Assembly: GCF_028453695.1 (NCBI RefSeq)
Contig: NC_135772.1
Location: 13,888,001 to 13,952,000 of the forward strand
DNA: 64,000 nt
Direction of reading: 5' to 3'
Origin: Augochlora pura
Taxonomy: Eukaryota > Arthropoda > Insecta > Hymenoptera > Halictidae
The notes beneath the pieces were generated by a model. It saw only the letters and a program-made list of their open reading frames with translations, was not told the origin of the DNA and did not search any database. This document shows positions 26,207 through 37,476 of this stretch, piece by piece. Made by a program: the position numbers and the translations under genes. Positions within the stretch are counted from its first letter, which is position 1. The number at the start of each line of letters is the position of its first letter.

Positions 26207-26480
26207 GTTCCATTTTGCATTAACAAATGACATTTCATAATTAGATCTCTGGGAATCCATGACATTTTTAAACAATAAAAATATGTACAACTAGTAAAAA
26301 ATTTTACAGAGGAAACTAATGATAATTTTCATAAGCGTTCATAATAGCTTTTTTCATTAGTAACAATAAGTTTACTAAGTTAAAGATTGTAAATTTTTCC
26401 AGCTATTCTGATTGTCATTGAACATATGTAATCTGCACTTGTTATATGTTACATCTTTCCTTGTATTATATTAATAAGCA

Positions 26481-26486
26481 AATAAA
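26481..26486 (+). terminator. Poly(A) signal of FASN
   Basis: AATAAA, about 750 nt after the FASN stop. It is followed by a T-rich stretch at 26505-26515 suitable as a downstream element. Confidence 0.5.
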
Positions 26487-26596
26487 GAGCATTAAGTAAA
26501 TTGAGTTTTTTTCTATTATTTTAGAATATACCAATGTTTTATCAATATATTTATATATTAAAATTTGTAAACACAATTATTTCTTAGAAATAAAAT

Positions 26597-26602
26597 TTTA
26601 TT
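26597..26602 (-). terminator. Poly(A) signal of OGFOD3
   Basis: AATAAA on the minus strand, 75 nt beyond the stop codon, implying a very short 3' UTR. Confidence 0.5.
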
Positions 26603-26676
26603 CAATGAGATGTACATCTTCAACATCAGTTATACAATATTAAATGGAATGTGTACCTCCTACACATGAAACTAAT

Positions 26677-28254
26677 TCATTCTTCTTGTCTCTTGGGATA
26701 ACTTGGTTCAGAAATTGCAGCACTTGGGTCACATGTAAATGACACAGTTAATGCATAACGAGTTCCAGACTGTACTTTTTCAACTGCATGTAAATTTTCA
26801 CTACCCGAAGTAAACATTGACACTCTGCCTATAAAATGAATTTTAGAATTATTTTCCTCCTTAAATATGTGTGCATCTTATTATTATCAATTATTTACCT
26901 TTCCGAGGTTCCACTGTTGTATTAACATTGTCTTTGTCTATGTATATAAAACGACCTCCCTCAAAATCTCTCTCATAGTCGTTTAAATAAAGCAAAGAAG
27001 TATAAAAGAATGATTTGTACGTTTCCTTTGGTAAAAATGAAAGAATGAGTAAATAAAATACTATTAAGTAACTAGCCATTTTTAGTTCACATATGTACCT
27101 TATCAACATGTGGGTGCCAGTATTCATCATGTATGGTCTTTGCAGATACATTTGTCATTTGTGAAAAGAATGTAGGCATTGTTAAGTATATTTTATTAGC
27201 AGGTACTCCAAAATGATGTGCTACTGCATGATGTATTTTAGTTTTTACTACTCTGGAGATAGAAAGTGTTAGTTAGTATACAAAAAAAGCAATGATTTCA
27301 TATTCATTAACATGCAATAAAAACATACTTATAAATTGCAAGATCTGCACTATTAAATATCTTCTTAGCTTCTGGCAATGTATAAATATCAATAAAAGCT
27401 TTGCCCTTGCTCAGAGCACCAGTATGGAGGTCTAAAATACTTGCACCTCCATCAGAGCCACCTAAATTTAAACCACTTGTCGCTATCCTTAATAACACAT
27501 CTGTCTCTGTTGATGATACTAACTTATCTGTTACTACTCTACCACATTTTTCTGGTGCACATTCCGGATATTTATTTAATTCTGTTTTATAATCATTTGA
27601 ACACTCAAGATATTGTGTACGGGTTATTAGACTCTCTTTCTGCTTTGCAAAATGAACTTCTTTGCCCTGTCTGCTATTATACCACACTATGAATAATACT
27701 GCCAGAATTAGAGCACATCGTGACCATACCCTTTGATATGGAAATGTCACAGATGGTCCAAATTTTCTGAAAAACAATATGTTCTTTATTTTATTCATAA
27801 ACAGAACACAGATGTTTCTGCAAACTTACAGGTTTTAATGTGTAATAAAAATCTTATTGAGAACAAACATAAAATGAAAAGCATTAAAGTATATTGATAC
27901 ATGAACATTCGTACTTTAAAAATTCATTTATAGTAAAACAATTATTATTTTTATTACAACTTTATTGATATAATCCTCTTTAATTACACTTCGGCTAACC
28001 TAGATTACACAGATTGACGTTCCAACACAAAAAGTTATTAAACATCATGGAAAGCAGATTATTTGAAATTTGTACAATATTAAAAAATAATTAAATACAC
28101 AAGTTAAATAAGAAAAATAATAATTCAATATTACTTACGATTTGACAGTTTCGTTCGGAGTTTCCTTCACATTTTCTTCTGATCTTTCTTCTTTCTGATT
28201 TGTTTTTTCTTTCTTGGCCTGTTTTTTCTTTCCTTTCTTTATTTCTTCCGACAT
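26677..28254 (-). CDS. OGFOD3: OGFOD3-type 2-oxoglutarate/Fe(II) oxygenase
   Basis: A type II membrane protein of the prolyl-4-hydroxylase-like oxygenase group; the substrate is not known to me. Five exons: 28254-28139, 27766-27329, 27252-27099, 27025-26899 and 26828-26677, giving 328 aa (human about 319). A lysine/glutamate-rich N-terminus is followed by one membrane segment near residues 56-70 (ALILAVLFIVWY), so the catalytic part should be lumenal. Family signatures are CAPEKCGRVVTD and LGGSDGGASILDLHTGALS. The iron triad is intact: HVD at 233/235 and His 292 in SENLHAVEKV. Arg 302 in GTRYALT is the 2-oxoglutarate-binding candidate. The gene is convergent with FASN, with stop codons about 0.94 kb apart. 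The start codon is the first ATG of the basic exon 1 and is plausible, not proven. Confidence 0.93.
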
Positions 28255-29097
28255 TTCGCAATTTTTTTAAGATACTTATAGCAACAACATTTCAGTGTAT
28301 ATCCTCACGCACAACATAAGTAGGATCAACTTGTTTTCAACTTTGGATAACAATGTGTAGGTTATGTTGTGATACCGTATATGTCATACGAGATAGCAAT
28401 CCAATATTACTAAACCAGTTATTACAAAAAATGTTAATATGTGCGATAGATTGTCTATACATATATATTATATATTCCTCTTCCCCTTCCTGTTAATTCA
28501 AAATAAATGCATAGGTACGTTAAAGCTGATTAAAAGTATTTGCATAGAATATTATTTATTGTACAGGCATGTATTCCGTTTTTCGAACTAGAAACAAAAT
28601 GTATATTATCTACAAGATTTATATTACCTACATGGACTTTTCACTTGCTAACATTCTGACATTAATCATTCAATGTCCAGGTTATCGATTCATTAGGATC
28701 TTTACCTTGGAAAAAATTCATTTTTCGTTGAAATAGATTAGTTTTAACTGATAATAAACATTAACAAGCATTGTGTATTTTAATAAGTTACATAAAAGTA
28801 GACTTTGCAATGAGCAATGCCGTATTTTCATTATATATTTGATGAATTTTAAAGATTATAGCCAGACCAATAAGTAAAATTAGTGACACTATTTTATATA
28901 AGAAAGAACAATACTATTAAATAATATCGTTATTTATTTATTATTAAATAATACAATAGTTTTTATATTATTTGATCTTAAGTTTTTCTAAATGATTCCA
29001 AAGATACCAATTGAACTGACGAACAGAAATGCGCAAGTATCGAACTGGATTTAGTCGTTTGTTTGAATAAGACCTAATCCAAATTGTTCAACGACGA
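28255..29097. other. OGFOD3 upstream region
   Basis: Non-coding. It must hold the OGFOD3 promoter and may be shared with the putative plus-strand exon starting near 29098. AT-rich, no repeat recognised. Confidence 0.4.
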
Positions 29098-29286
29098 ATG
29101 GAGAACGAAAACGATAAGGGTTGGTGTTCGAATAGCTTCCGTCAGTTCAAGTTTCAGTTAGTACTGGTAACCATGACTACACAGCAAAGTATGGCCGCTC
29201 GATTAACAGTTTGCGAGCGAGCGTTGCGCAGCAAGGTAATCAAGCACGTACGTGAAATGCTGACGATTTACGACACAATTATTCCT
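29098..29286 (+). other. Candidate first exon of unknown gene (63 codons)
   Basis: An open frame from ATG 29098 runs 63 codons to a consensus donor (CCT followed by GTAAGTTG), in a stretch richer in GC than its surroundings. Segments include MTTQQSMAARLTVCERALRS. I do not recognise the protein. A further in-frame ATG sits near 29173. It could be a non-coding first exon of the MAK-type kinase gene, whose first coding exon has an acceptor at about 34460, or a separate short transcript. No partner exon is evident. Confidence 0.25.
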
Positions 29287-29292
29287 GTAAGT

Positions 29293-32200
29293 TGAATTTA
29301 AGTTAATTTAAAAAACTGAGATTATCACTTCTCGCGAAATTTGTCTCGTCCTCAAGCGGTCTTTACGGATTAGTTGCACTTCCGGTTCGGGAGCAACATG
29401 AGAAACATAAGCGTCGGTTTAAGTCATGAAACATTTATCATTCCTGCTATTGCAAAGTAGAGACACTTTAACAATCTATGCCAAAGGTTTTATACTAATC
29501 TTTATTGAATACAATCTTTGTTTCTACTAATTTGAACATTTACAGCTCTACTTTATTTTTTTCGTATTTTGTCGGACTTCTTGAAATGCGTTCTCTATAG
29601 AATTTTCTGCGCACGGCTGTACCGAATTTGGAAAACTATTAGATGGCATTGTAACTGAACCGGAAATGGGATTATGAGAACATTTAATTATTTCTCTAGA
29701 GATTTTGTAGATGGCAAGTTAAAATAATTGTTATCTAAAAATCAATCCACAAAATTCGCGTTTCAAGAGGAATTATTTTGAAACATTATATACAATGCAG
29801 TAATATGTTTTATATTTTATTAAATATAAATGTTCCGCCTTTATGCGAACGTAATATGACATTTTGATGGAACGGTTACGAATGGTAGGGGTTGATTTGT
29901 AGGGTGGAAAGATTATAGGCAACGTTGTTAAAGGCATAGGTAGTGAGTCAGAGAAAAGGGACGCAATCGATGAAACTCCTTTAGTCCTTTATTATTAAGG
30001 TAATATTGAACTATATAACTATCTAAATGTTATTATTTCCGTTTTTTTTTCGGTCACATCGGTCCCAAGTACAATTGTCTATACAAATATACGTACAAGC
30101 ACATGCAAGTTGCAACATGACTGAAACGTGAATTAATCGAGGTGCACACACCGTTTGTGTATGTATGATACGAATTTAGTATTAAGTATCTTTAAACGCA
30201 AATTCCAAGAGACATTTATTTTATTTGTTCTTAATTCCGGGAGGATGTTAAAGAAATGCAAATCGAATATAATTAATTACGACACAAAGTTTCGTATAAG
30301 AATAAGGAAAGCTATTTCAAATATAAAAGAGTTAAGAATCGATCAAGTACTGTGTTAAGCTTATTCGTTCGAAGCCCGTTAATTTCTAATCTTTAATTTT
30401 TTTAAACGCAGCAATTATGTACAAATGGCCTGTTTAGAAGCGAACAGATTGTCTGGCGAATATGAAACTTTGGATTTTCATTTATACATTATGTGAAATA
30501 ACTGTAAGAATTCTAGTGAATTCTCTGCGATATAGTTCGCAGCAAGATACGTTTACTCCGGTATTGCGAGCCCTAAGAAAATCTATATTCTCGCATGTCA
30601 GACTGGTCAAGGAAGATCGTCCGCATGCGAGCGGTAAGAAAATGCTAATCTCAGACTCTGCTGTTTCTGCACCTTCTAGGACAAACCCATTTGTTAACCC
30701 CTTCGGGACATAAGTAGGTTATCGTATATACCTGGTCGAAACTAGCTTTGATGTATCGCTTTACGTCACACAATGTCAAACATATCGCAAAACAACGGCA
30801 ACGTCGCGTCTTTAGTTTGCTACTTTTAACGATAAGACTTTTAATTTCGATGGAATGAACAACGGTGTTCTAATGGCTAATTATACAACCGTCACGGGCG
30901 TGATCAAACATAAAAAAGGTTGATAAAAAATATAGAATATAATTTGTCGATTCGGGAAAAATAGCCAAGGGTTTCGGTAACAGAATGTTATGCAGTGTTC
31001 TGTGTCCGCTTAGATTAGGTTTATTCTGTGGTTGTAGAAATACTTAGGGGTATAATACTACTTCTGTAGTTCTAGAAACACTGATAGCTACTTTGTATTA
31101 ATAAGAATTATTCTAATTAACAATTGATAATTAAAGTTTGATCGCAATCTTCACAAGATCGTGATATCTTTTCGATATTCATTTGTCGATCGATGACACG
31201 CGCGCGCACGGGATGTGCAAGATCCGACCGGCAACCTCCGATGATGCATATCGGATGACGCTAATACCAATAGCACGTAACAAAAGAGTAAAGGGTTACT
31301 TTAAATTGCTGTAACATAACGAGTCTAATTTTGAATCAAAACGATCTGACAGATCTACATAAATCATATCTTTGGTTAATTGTGGGAGCTAAAATAGATC
31401 CTGTCCAACCGAAGCGTATTTATCGAATATCATATTAATGGTTTCCTTAGGAATCGACGCCACATTCGATCAATGTCTTATTACATAGCAACAGTTTGTA
31501 ACACCTTATTCTATTGGATTATCCGGAAATAAATAGTGTGCATGACATGTGCCGTGCATGTAAAGAGAGTAGTTACATTTAAAATCAAGTTACGTAATTG
31601 AAATAACTTTTATTAAATTTCGTACAATTTTCCCAACGTGTTAAATGATCTTTTATTTTATAGAATAAAAATCACGATTTCTAGACACGAATGAACTCGG
31701 AATAATTTACTATTTATATCTCCAAGATCAACTACATGGTTCATAGTACATGCAACTTTTATCGCTTCACGTTCTACCTTCGATTCAAATGAAAATACTG
31801 TATGTACTTGCTTCCTTTCTAACAATCCAGAAATGGCGAAACTGGGCTTTGTCCGCACGTTGGCTCGATCGTCTTACGCCAGTAGAACCGTTTCCCATTG
31901 GTCAATGTTTTTCGTTAACAACTCGTTAAGAATGCCTCGGAGAAAATTTGTTTAAAGGAAAAAATTTCCCGAAATAACCTCAAGCTTCTCCTATTTTCAG
32001 ATTGTCAGACATTTTTGGGACACCCTGTATATGTATATGGACACTAAACGAAACTAAACGAAACTGCAAACACTCTAATTTGTTATACTTAAACATTTGT
32101 TTCGCCGATTATGTATATAGTATATGTACAGCTTATTATACGTAGAATATCGTAGCAGGGAATCGTGAATCGATCGTTCGTCACGGAATAAATGATTCCT

Positions 32201-34461
32201 TAATGAAGTCTGTCGGGAACCATTTGCATGTGATGAAGTACACGAAAATAGAGTGTTCTTAAAATATAGTAATTATTTCACTTCCTTGAGGTATTTTTCT
32301 ATAAAAAAAAAGAAATCGAAGGAGTTATGATTTCAATATCATCAGAACAAGTTTTGTTGGTATGTTCCATGGGGCAGTAGATGAAACGAAATTTTGTATA
32401 GAAAACTATCTTTCGAAGCCGGTTCAACTTCGAACGATTGCGTTAGTGCCGGCGGCTTGCACTAATAAGGATCAATTGCTATACATATGAATGGCATGCA
32501 AGACTACACGTGTCTTTAGAGAAATCCGTACATCGATTCCGACGTGAGTAGTGCCATAGTTTCGAGGAGGTAACTGAAATTCAGTTATCATCGCGCATAT
32601 CGAAGCGGCGTAACGGGTTTTGTAGACTATGCAGGCATTGGTGGCGTCCTGTTTCATATTTCACGAGGCGTATGTCAACATTTACCGTTCTCAACGGCAG
32701 AATTAAAGTTTCACGGTGAACCTCTAATTCATTTCTATCGATTCTTCAGTCACGGACGAAGTTTACATAACCGTTCAGCAGAATCGGTATCGTTTTAAAT
32801 TCAAACAATCCACTTTATTCGCAGAACTCTGCGCATACGCTTTGCAACAATGTATTGAACCGATTGAAACGTAATAGCATTTTTGCACAGTCGTTGCGTA
32901 AGAATTTTACAGCTCGTCCATTCTGTGGAATACTAAAATCGAACGAAACCGTTTATAATCGTTTCTATATTTCAAAGTCATCAAAGTTCAAGTTTATTAA
33001 TCAAGATCGAATGAAAGGCCAACGGCAACTTTGTGCGACGATATTTCCATTCTTCGCTTCCGGCTAGCGACAAAAAGCGTATTAACATAATTGGCACTAG
33101 TGACGTAGCTGTAGCTTTAGCCGCTCGGGGTAGTCGCTGAATTTGTTGCTTCTCTAAATACATTGCAAAATATAAGAAATCAAAACAACGTATGGGGAAA
33201 TAAGTTTAAACACTAGGTTTATGTTAATTATCATTTTATAATGTTATTTTTCTATTTTGTTAGAAAAATCGTCGACGACACTATCAAAGTCACTGTTTTA
33301 TAAACAGTACGGCAAGATTTTTTTAAATGCAAGATACTTGTTGTACATTTTAAGTAGTTTTTTTATCAATCTTAATTTAGAAGAACTTCTTTAAAGAAAG
33401 ACATATCCTGTAGCAAGAACATGAAGCTGTTGAAATCTTGTAAAGCGAAGAAAGACATTTCTTTGACGCGACTGTATATAGACATTGCTAAAACTGACGG
33501 ATAGTATAATTACTTAAATTTCGGACACGAAAATAGCCGATAAGATATTACAGCACTGAATTGTTTCCAACGTTTAATTATTAAGATAGGCGAGACATCG
33601 GAATGCGAGACATCGATATGAGATGATCCTGGTAGATAAATGGTTGCGCCAGCGCGTAGATTATAAGTGATAAATAAATGATAAATAAATGTTACCCATA
33701 AGTGGTCCGAATGATAAATGAGACGTAAGGATAATTTCGATTGTGATTTATTGATTTATAACCGAAGATACCAGTATTTCGATTTGATGCAATATAAAAT
33801 CGTTCAAGTATTTATAACGATTATATCAATTTCAATTTCCAGAATAACGAAAGTTCATAAGTCGTGGATGAGGGTAAACTCGAGTATCGTTCAAAATCGA
33901 TATCAAACAACTTGTGAATCGACTACGAAAGGTCGGCGCGCATTCCATATTAATGGTAACTCATCAAGATGTCGATACGCTCGAAAATAACAGGGTCGCG
34001 CGAAAGTAGGGGAAATTAATTAGTTCAATCTTCCATTAATTAAATGGGGAACTTGTCAAGATAGTTTTACCATTATTCTTGAGAAAATTTACGAAAGGTT
34101 CATCATGTATTGCAGTGCCAATTTCATGCGTTAAACAAATTTCATTTATTTCCATTCTTATTATTTAAGGATTTATTGATATTATTTACAAAATTTTTAA
34201 TTTAATTGGAAATATTTTTATTCCAAGTAATTTGATATCTCGAAAATATAAATTAAAAATTAAGTAATTTAGTTTGTATTTGGAGAAGAAAATGATTAAT
34301 TAAGTTCTTTCATGTTATATTAATATTACGAATATGTATCTTACTGTAAACGGCAATGACGTAATTAGTGCAATTATTTCATGCTAACAGACAGATACAT
34401 TAAACTGTTTTTCATTGTGGTAAAAGTGATCGTTGTTAAACCCCTTGGGTGTGCATTTCAG
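29293..34461. other. Gene-poor region upstream of MAK kinase
   Basis: No convincing coding exon. A CpG-richer stretch at 30540-31260 and another at 32400-33150 may be regulatory. An ATG frame of 83 codons at 30462-30713 has no recognised homologue. A 14-base motif GGGACACCCTGTAT at about 32017-32030 matches a repeat-end motif seen often in insects. A CCAAT-containing 16-mer at 31890-31905 is shared with 8286-8301. The right end, TGCATTTCAG near 34451-34460, is a good splice acceptor before the kinase start. Confidence 0.4.
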
Positions 34462-34558
34462 GAATTAATATGATGCACAGACAGGGTCTCGACCGTCCAG
34501 CCAGCTGAAAAGTTGAAGGACTCGCAAATATCCCGAAATACGTTCTACATTAATGAAG

Positions 34559-37476
34559 ATGAACCGGTACATCACATTGAACCAGTTAGGCGACGGAACA
34601 TTTGGTTCCGTCGTTCTTGGAGAACGTATCGATACAGGGGAGAAGGTTGCCATAAAAAGAATGAAAAGGAAGTACTATTCTTGGGAAGAGGCTATGAATC
34701 TACGGGAAGTCAAATCACTGAAGAAGCTTAGCCATGCGAATGTGGTAAAACTGAAGGAAGTCATACGGGAGAACGACGTTCTCTACTTCGTTTTTGAATA
34801 TATGAAAGAAAATTTGTATCAATTGATGAAGGACAGGTAGAGTTTGTTATATTATATAAAATAAAATTTGATTTTGTTGCTTGAAATTATTAGTAACTTC
34901 AAATTTTGTTGCATAATAGGGACAAATTATTTCCGGAACCGGTAATCCGAAATATAGTTTATCAGGTGCTGCAAGGGTTGGCGTTTATGCATAAACATGG
35001 GTTCTTTCATCGCGATATGAAACCGGAAAATTTGCTGTGCATGGGACCGGAATTAGTGAAAATAGCCGATTTCGGTTTGGCCAGAGAAATTCGGTCAAGG
35101 CCACCTTACACGGACTACGTGTCGACGAGATGGTAACGATCAGGGTGGTTGAGGTAACAAACGTTGAGAGGAGATCTGTCATGAACGCCGAGATATAAAT
35201 TTCAGGTATAGAGCGCCAGAAGTGTTACTCCATTCGACAACGTACAATAGCCCAATTGATATTTGGGCAGTGGGTTGCATCATGGCCGAATTATACACTT
35301 TTCGGCCACTGTTCCCCGGTAAAAGCGAGATCGACGAGATCTTTAAAATTTGCTCCGTAATCGGTACGCCTGAGAAGGACGATTGGCCGGATGGTTACCA
35401 GTTGGCTGCCGCCATGAATTTTAAGTTTCCAAACTTTACACGTACGTCTTTGAACATATTGATACCAAACGCTAGCCAGGAGGCAGTAGCACTCATGGAA
35501 GACATGTTACAATGGAACCCTATTAAAAGACCAACGGCTCAACAGTCTCTGAGGTAGGTCACTTTCTGTCAAGAAAACAGTATAACTATAATACATTAAA
35601 AAAACATGTTTATATGTTCAGATTTTTAGTATAGAAGTATTTGTAGTCAAGAAGGTATTTTTAGTACACTGTTGATTTGTATAGTAACTAGGACTTAAAC
35701 ATTTAGAAGCTTCGCGTTATAAAAATAATTCTTATTCTATTCCATCATGTTTGCTAGAGTGATATAGAATTTTCTGCGTAACTTTTTAGAAGTTGATCAA
35801 AATAGAGGTTTATTATTAGTTAATTAAACGATACGTAAGATTAGATTTTTTTAAAGTATTTGTTCTCAGGTATCCCTACTTTCAAGTCAATGCGCCACGT
35901 CTAGTCAACAGTAAAAAAATTGGAGTTGCATCTCATCGAGATCTGGTACTTCATAAAGTAAATCTTCCACCTCCCATGCCTAAGCAATACAACTATTCAC
36001 AGGATGTCTTGGACGATTCCTTAGAAGTCAGGTAAACTACTTATCGCTTTTACGTTTGTGTTGTTTTAACAATTATTATCATAAACTATACTGTCAACTG
36101 TCTTAGAGCGCAGGAGAAAATAATGCAACCGCAACAACAACAACAACCGATGCTACCATTATTGAACCACAATAATTACGTTCGCGAAAACAATGTTCCG
36201 AAGTGGGACGAAGATGATTTTGCCGAACTTCTAGGGTGCGTTACCCGAATTTCGTAATCAAAGCCCGTATTAAGTGGATTTAATCCATCCGGACTGTTTA
36301 TAAACTAATCTTCCGATTGTCCACGTCAGAAGCAAGATCGTTCCCGAAAATGTGAACGTAAAGCTTGCCCCAGATCGAGTGTACAAAGAGAACCGTGCCA
36401 ATTGGAACGCCAATTATTTGCCAGACAATCTAAAGCAAAACAACTGGACGTTACCGTCGTGGAATGAACCGCCCCCTCTGACCTGGGATCAGCCACAATC
36501 TACCCTGAAGAATGGTAGGAAAGTCTCTGCAAAACAACACTACCTCAGCGTGGCCCGGTACGTTGCTGGGCCCAGTACAAGCCTGTCGTCAAGGTATCGA
36601 AAGTTCCTGAAGCATATCCTGAGTCTTTGTTTGCTGCTAATATTGGGATATGTATTGAAGGGCTGCCTATTTTGGCTAAATAAATTTCCCGAACACTCTG
36701 CATGCTAATTAATTTCTTCGCAAAGGAATCCTGACGTATTTAAAAATTTACATCTGCGTCATACAGTTTGTTAAAGAGAATCCGCTGCTCAACAAAAATT
36801 TGGAACTTTCTGTCCAATGTTGTGGCGTTTGCTTATACTGCTTATTGTATATTCATTGATAGCATTCTAATTTTTTTTTTTAGGTGAATTAGTATTATTA
36901 ACCCTAACAACTAATTTACCTTTATTTACAATAAGGAAACATACAAGTCTGAACAATATTCTTCTATTGTCTATTATAAAAAAGTAATCAATAAGATAAT
37001 GATAATATAATAAGGTACTATATGTTTCTAATATTTACATTTTTTTTCTTTTAAAGAAATGGTGACTCTGACACAAACCGACCCAAGTTAATAAGGAATT
37101 TGGTTGGTCAGCCTGTGGAAAAGTATGAACAGTTCACAGATTCCTTTTGGGTTCCTAGGAATTCTATTGAGAATCAGACAAAACAGTATTACCTTCCAAG
37201 AAATCGTTATATATCGGATCAAACTTTGAGATTGCCTTATCCTAGTGTCTATGGCACACAAAACATCAGTGAGTGCCTGAAGTTAACTTTCGATACACTC
37301 ACATAACATTTATTTATTGCTCATGTAACAGTGTATGTTATTAAGAGTCCATTCATTTCGTAGAATCTACAACTAAAGTAACACTCCAACCGAGTGTGTA
37401 TGGGAATTCGGTGAACGCGAAGGGTAGCGGAAGTCTTCATGGTCGAATCGACTGGGCTGCTAAGTATCTAAACTGA
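34559..37476 (+). CDS. MAK: MAK/CILK-type ciliary serine/threonine kinase
   Basis: RCK-family CMGC kinase (MAK/ICK/MOK group) that regulates cilium length and intraflagellar transport turnaround. Eight coding exons: 34559-34836, 34920-35132, 35206-35553, 35870-36031, 36107-36235, 36330-36593, 37057-37268 and 37364-37476, giving 572 aa. The kinase domain spans about residues 4-284: P-loop GDGTFG, Lys 33 in VAIK, HRDMKPEN, DFG and the dual-phosphorylation TDY motif in YTDYVSTRWYRAPE. The tail contains a Gln run and the conserved end HGRIDWAAKYL. An ATG two codons upstream (34553) is also in frame. MNRY matches the family start, so 34559 is preferred. A splice acceptor just before implies a non-coding 5' exon. 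Poly(A) signals are probable in the AAAT repeat near 37925. Insects usually have one MAK/ICK orthologue, so the exact paralogue name is loose. Confidence 0.93.

Larger units (their letters stand above)
25735..26676. other. Convergent 3' UTRs of FASN and OGFOD3
   Basis: AT-rich spacer between two stop codons. The FASN side has AATAAA at 26481-26486. The OGFOD3 side has the reverse complement, TTTATT, at 26597-26602, 75 bp beyond its stop. An (AT)n microsatellite lies at 26183-26206 within the likely FASN 3' UTR. Confidence 0.6.

Noticed and set aside
30462..30713. 83-codon frame with a hydrophobic N-terminus, possibly a secreted peptide
   Set aside because: The N-terminus is a poor signal peptide, there are no convincing dibasic-flanked amidated repeats, and no splice or homology support.
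31370..31390. miR-9-like sequence TCTTTGGTTAATTGTGGG
   Set aside because: Only the seed region resembles miR-9; the rest diverges and no pairing arm forms a precursor hairpin.
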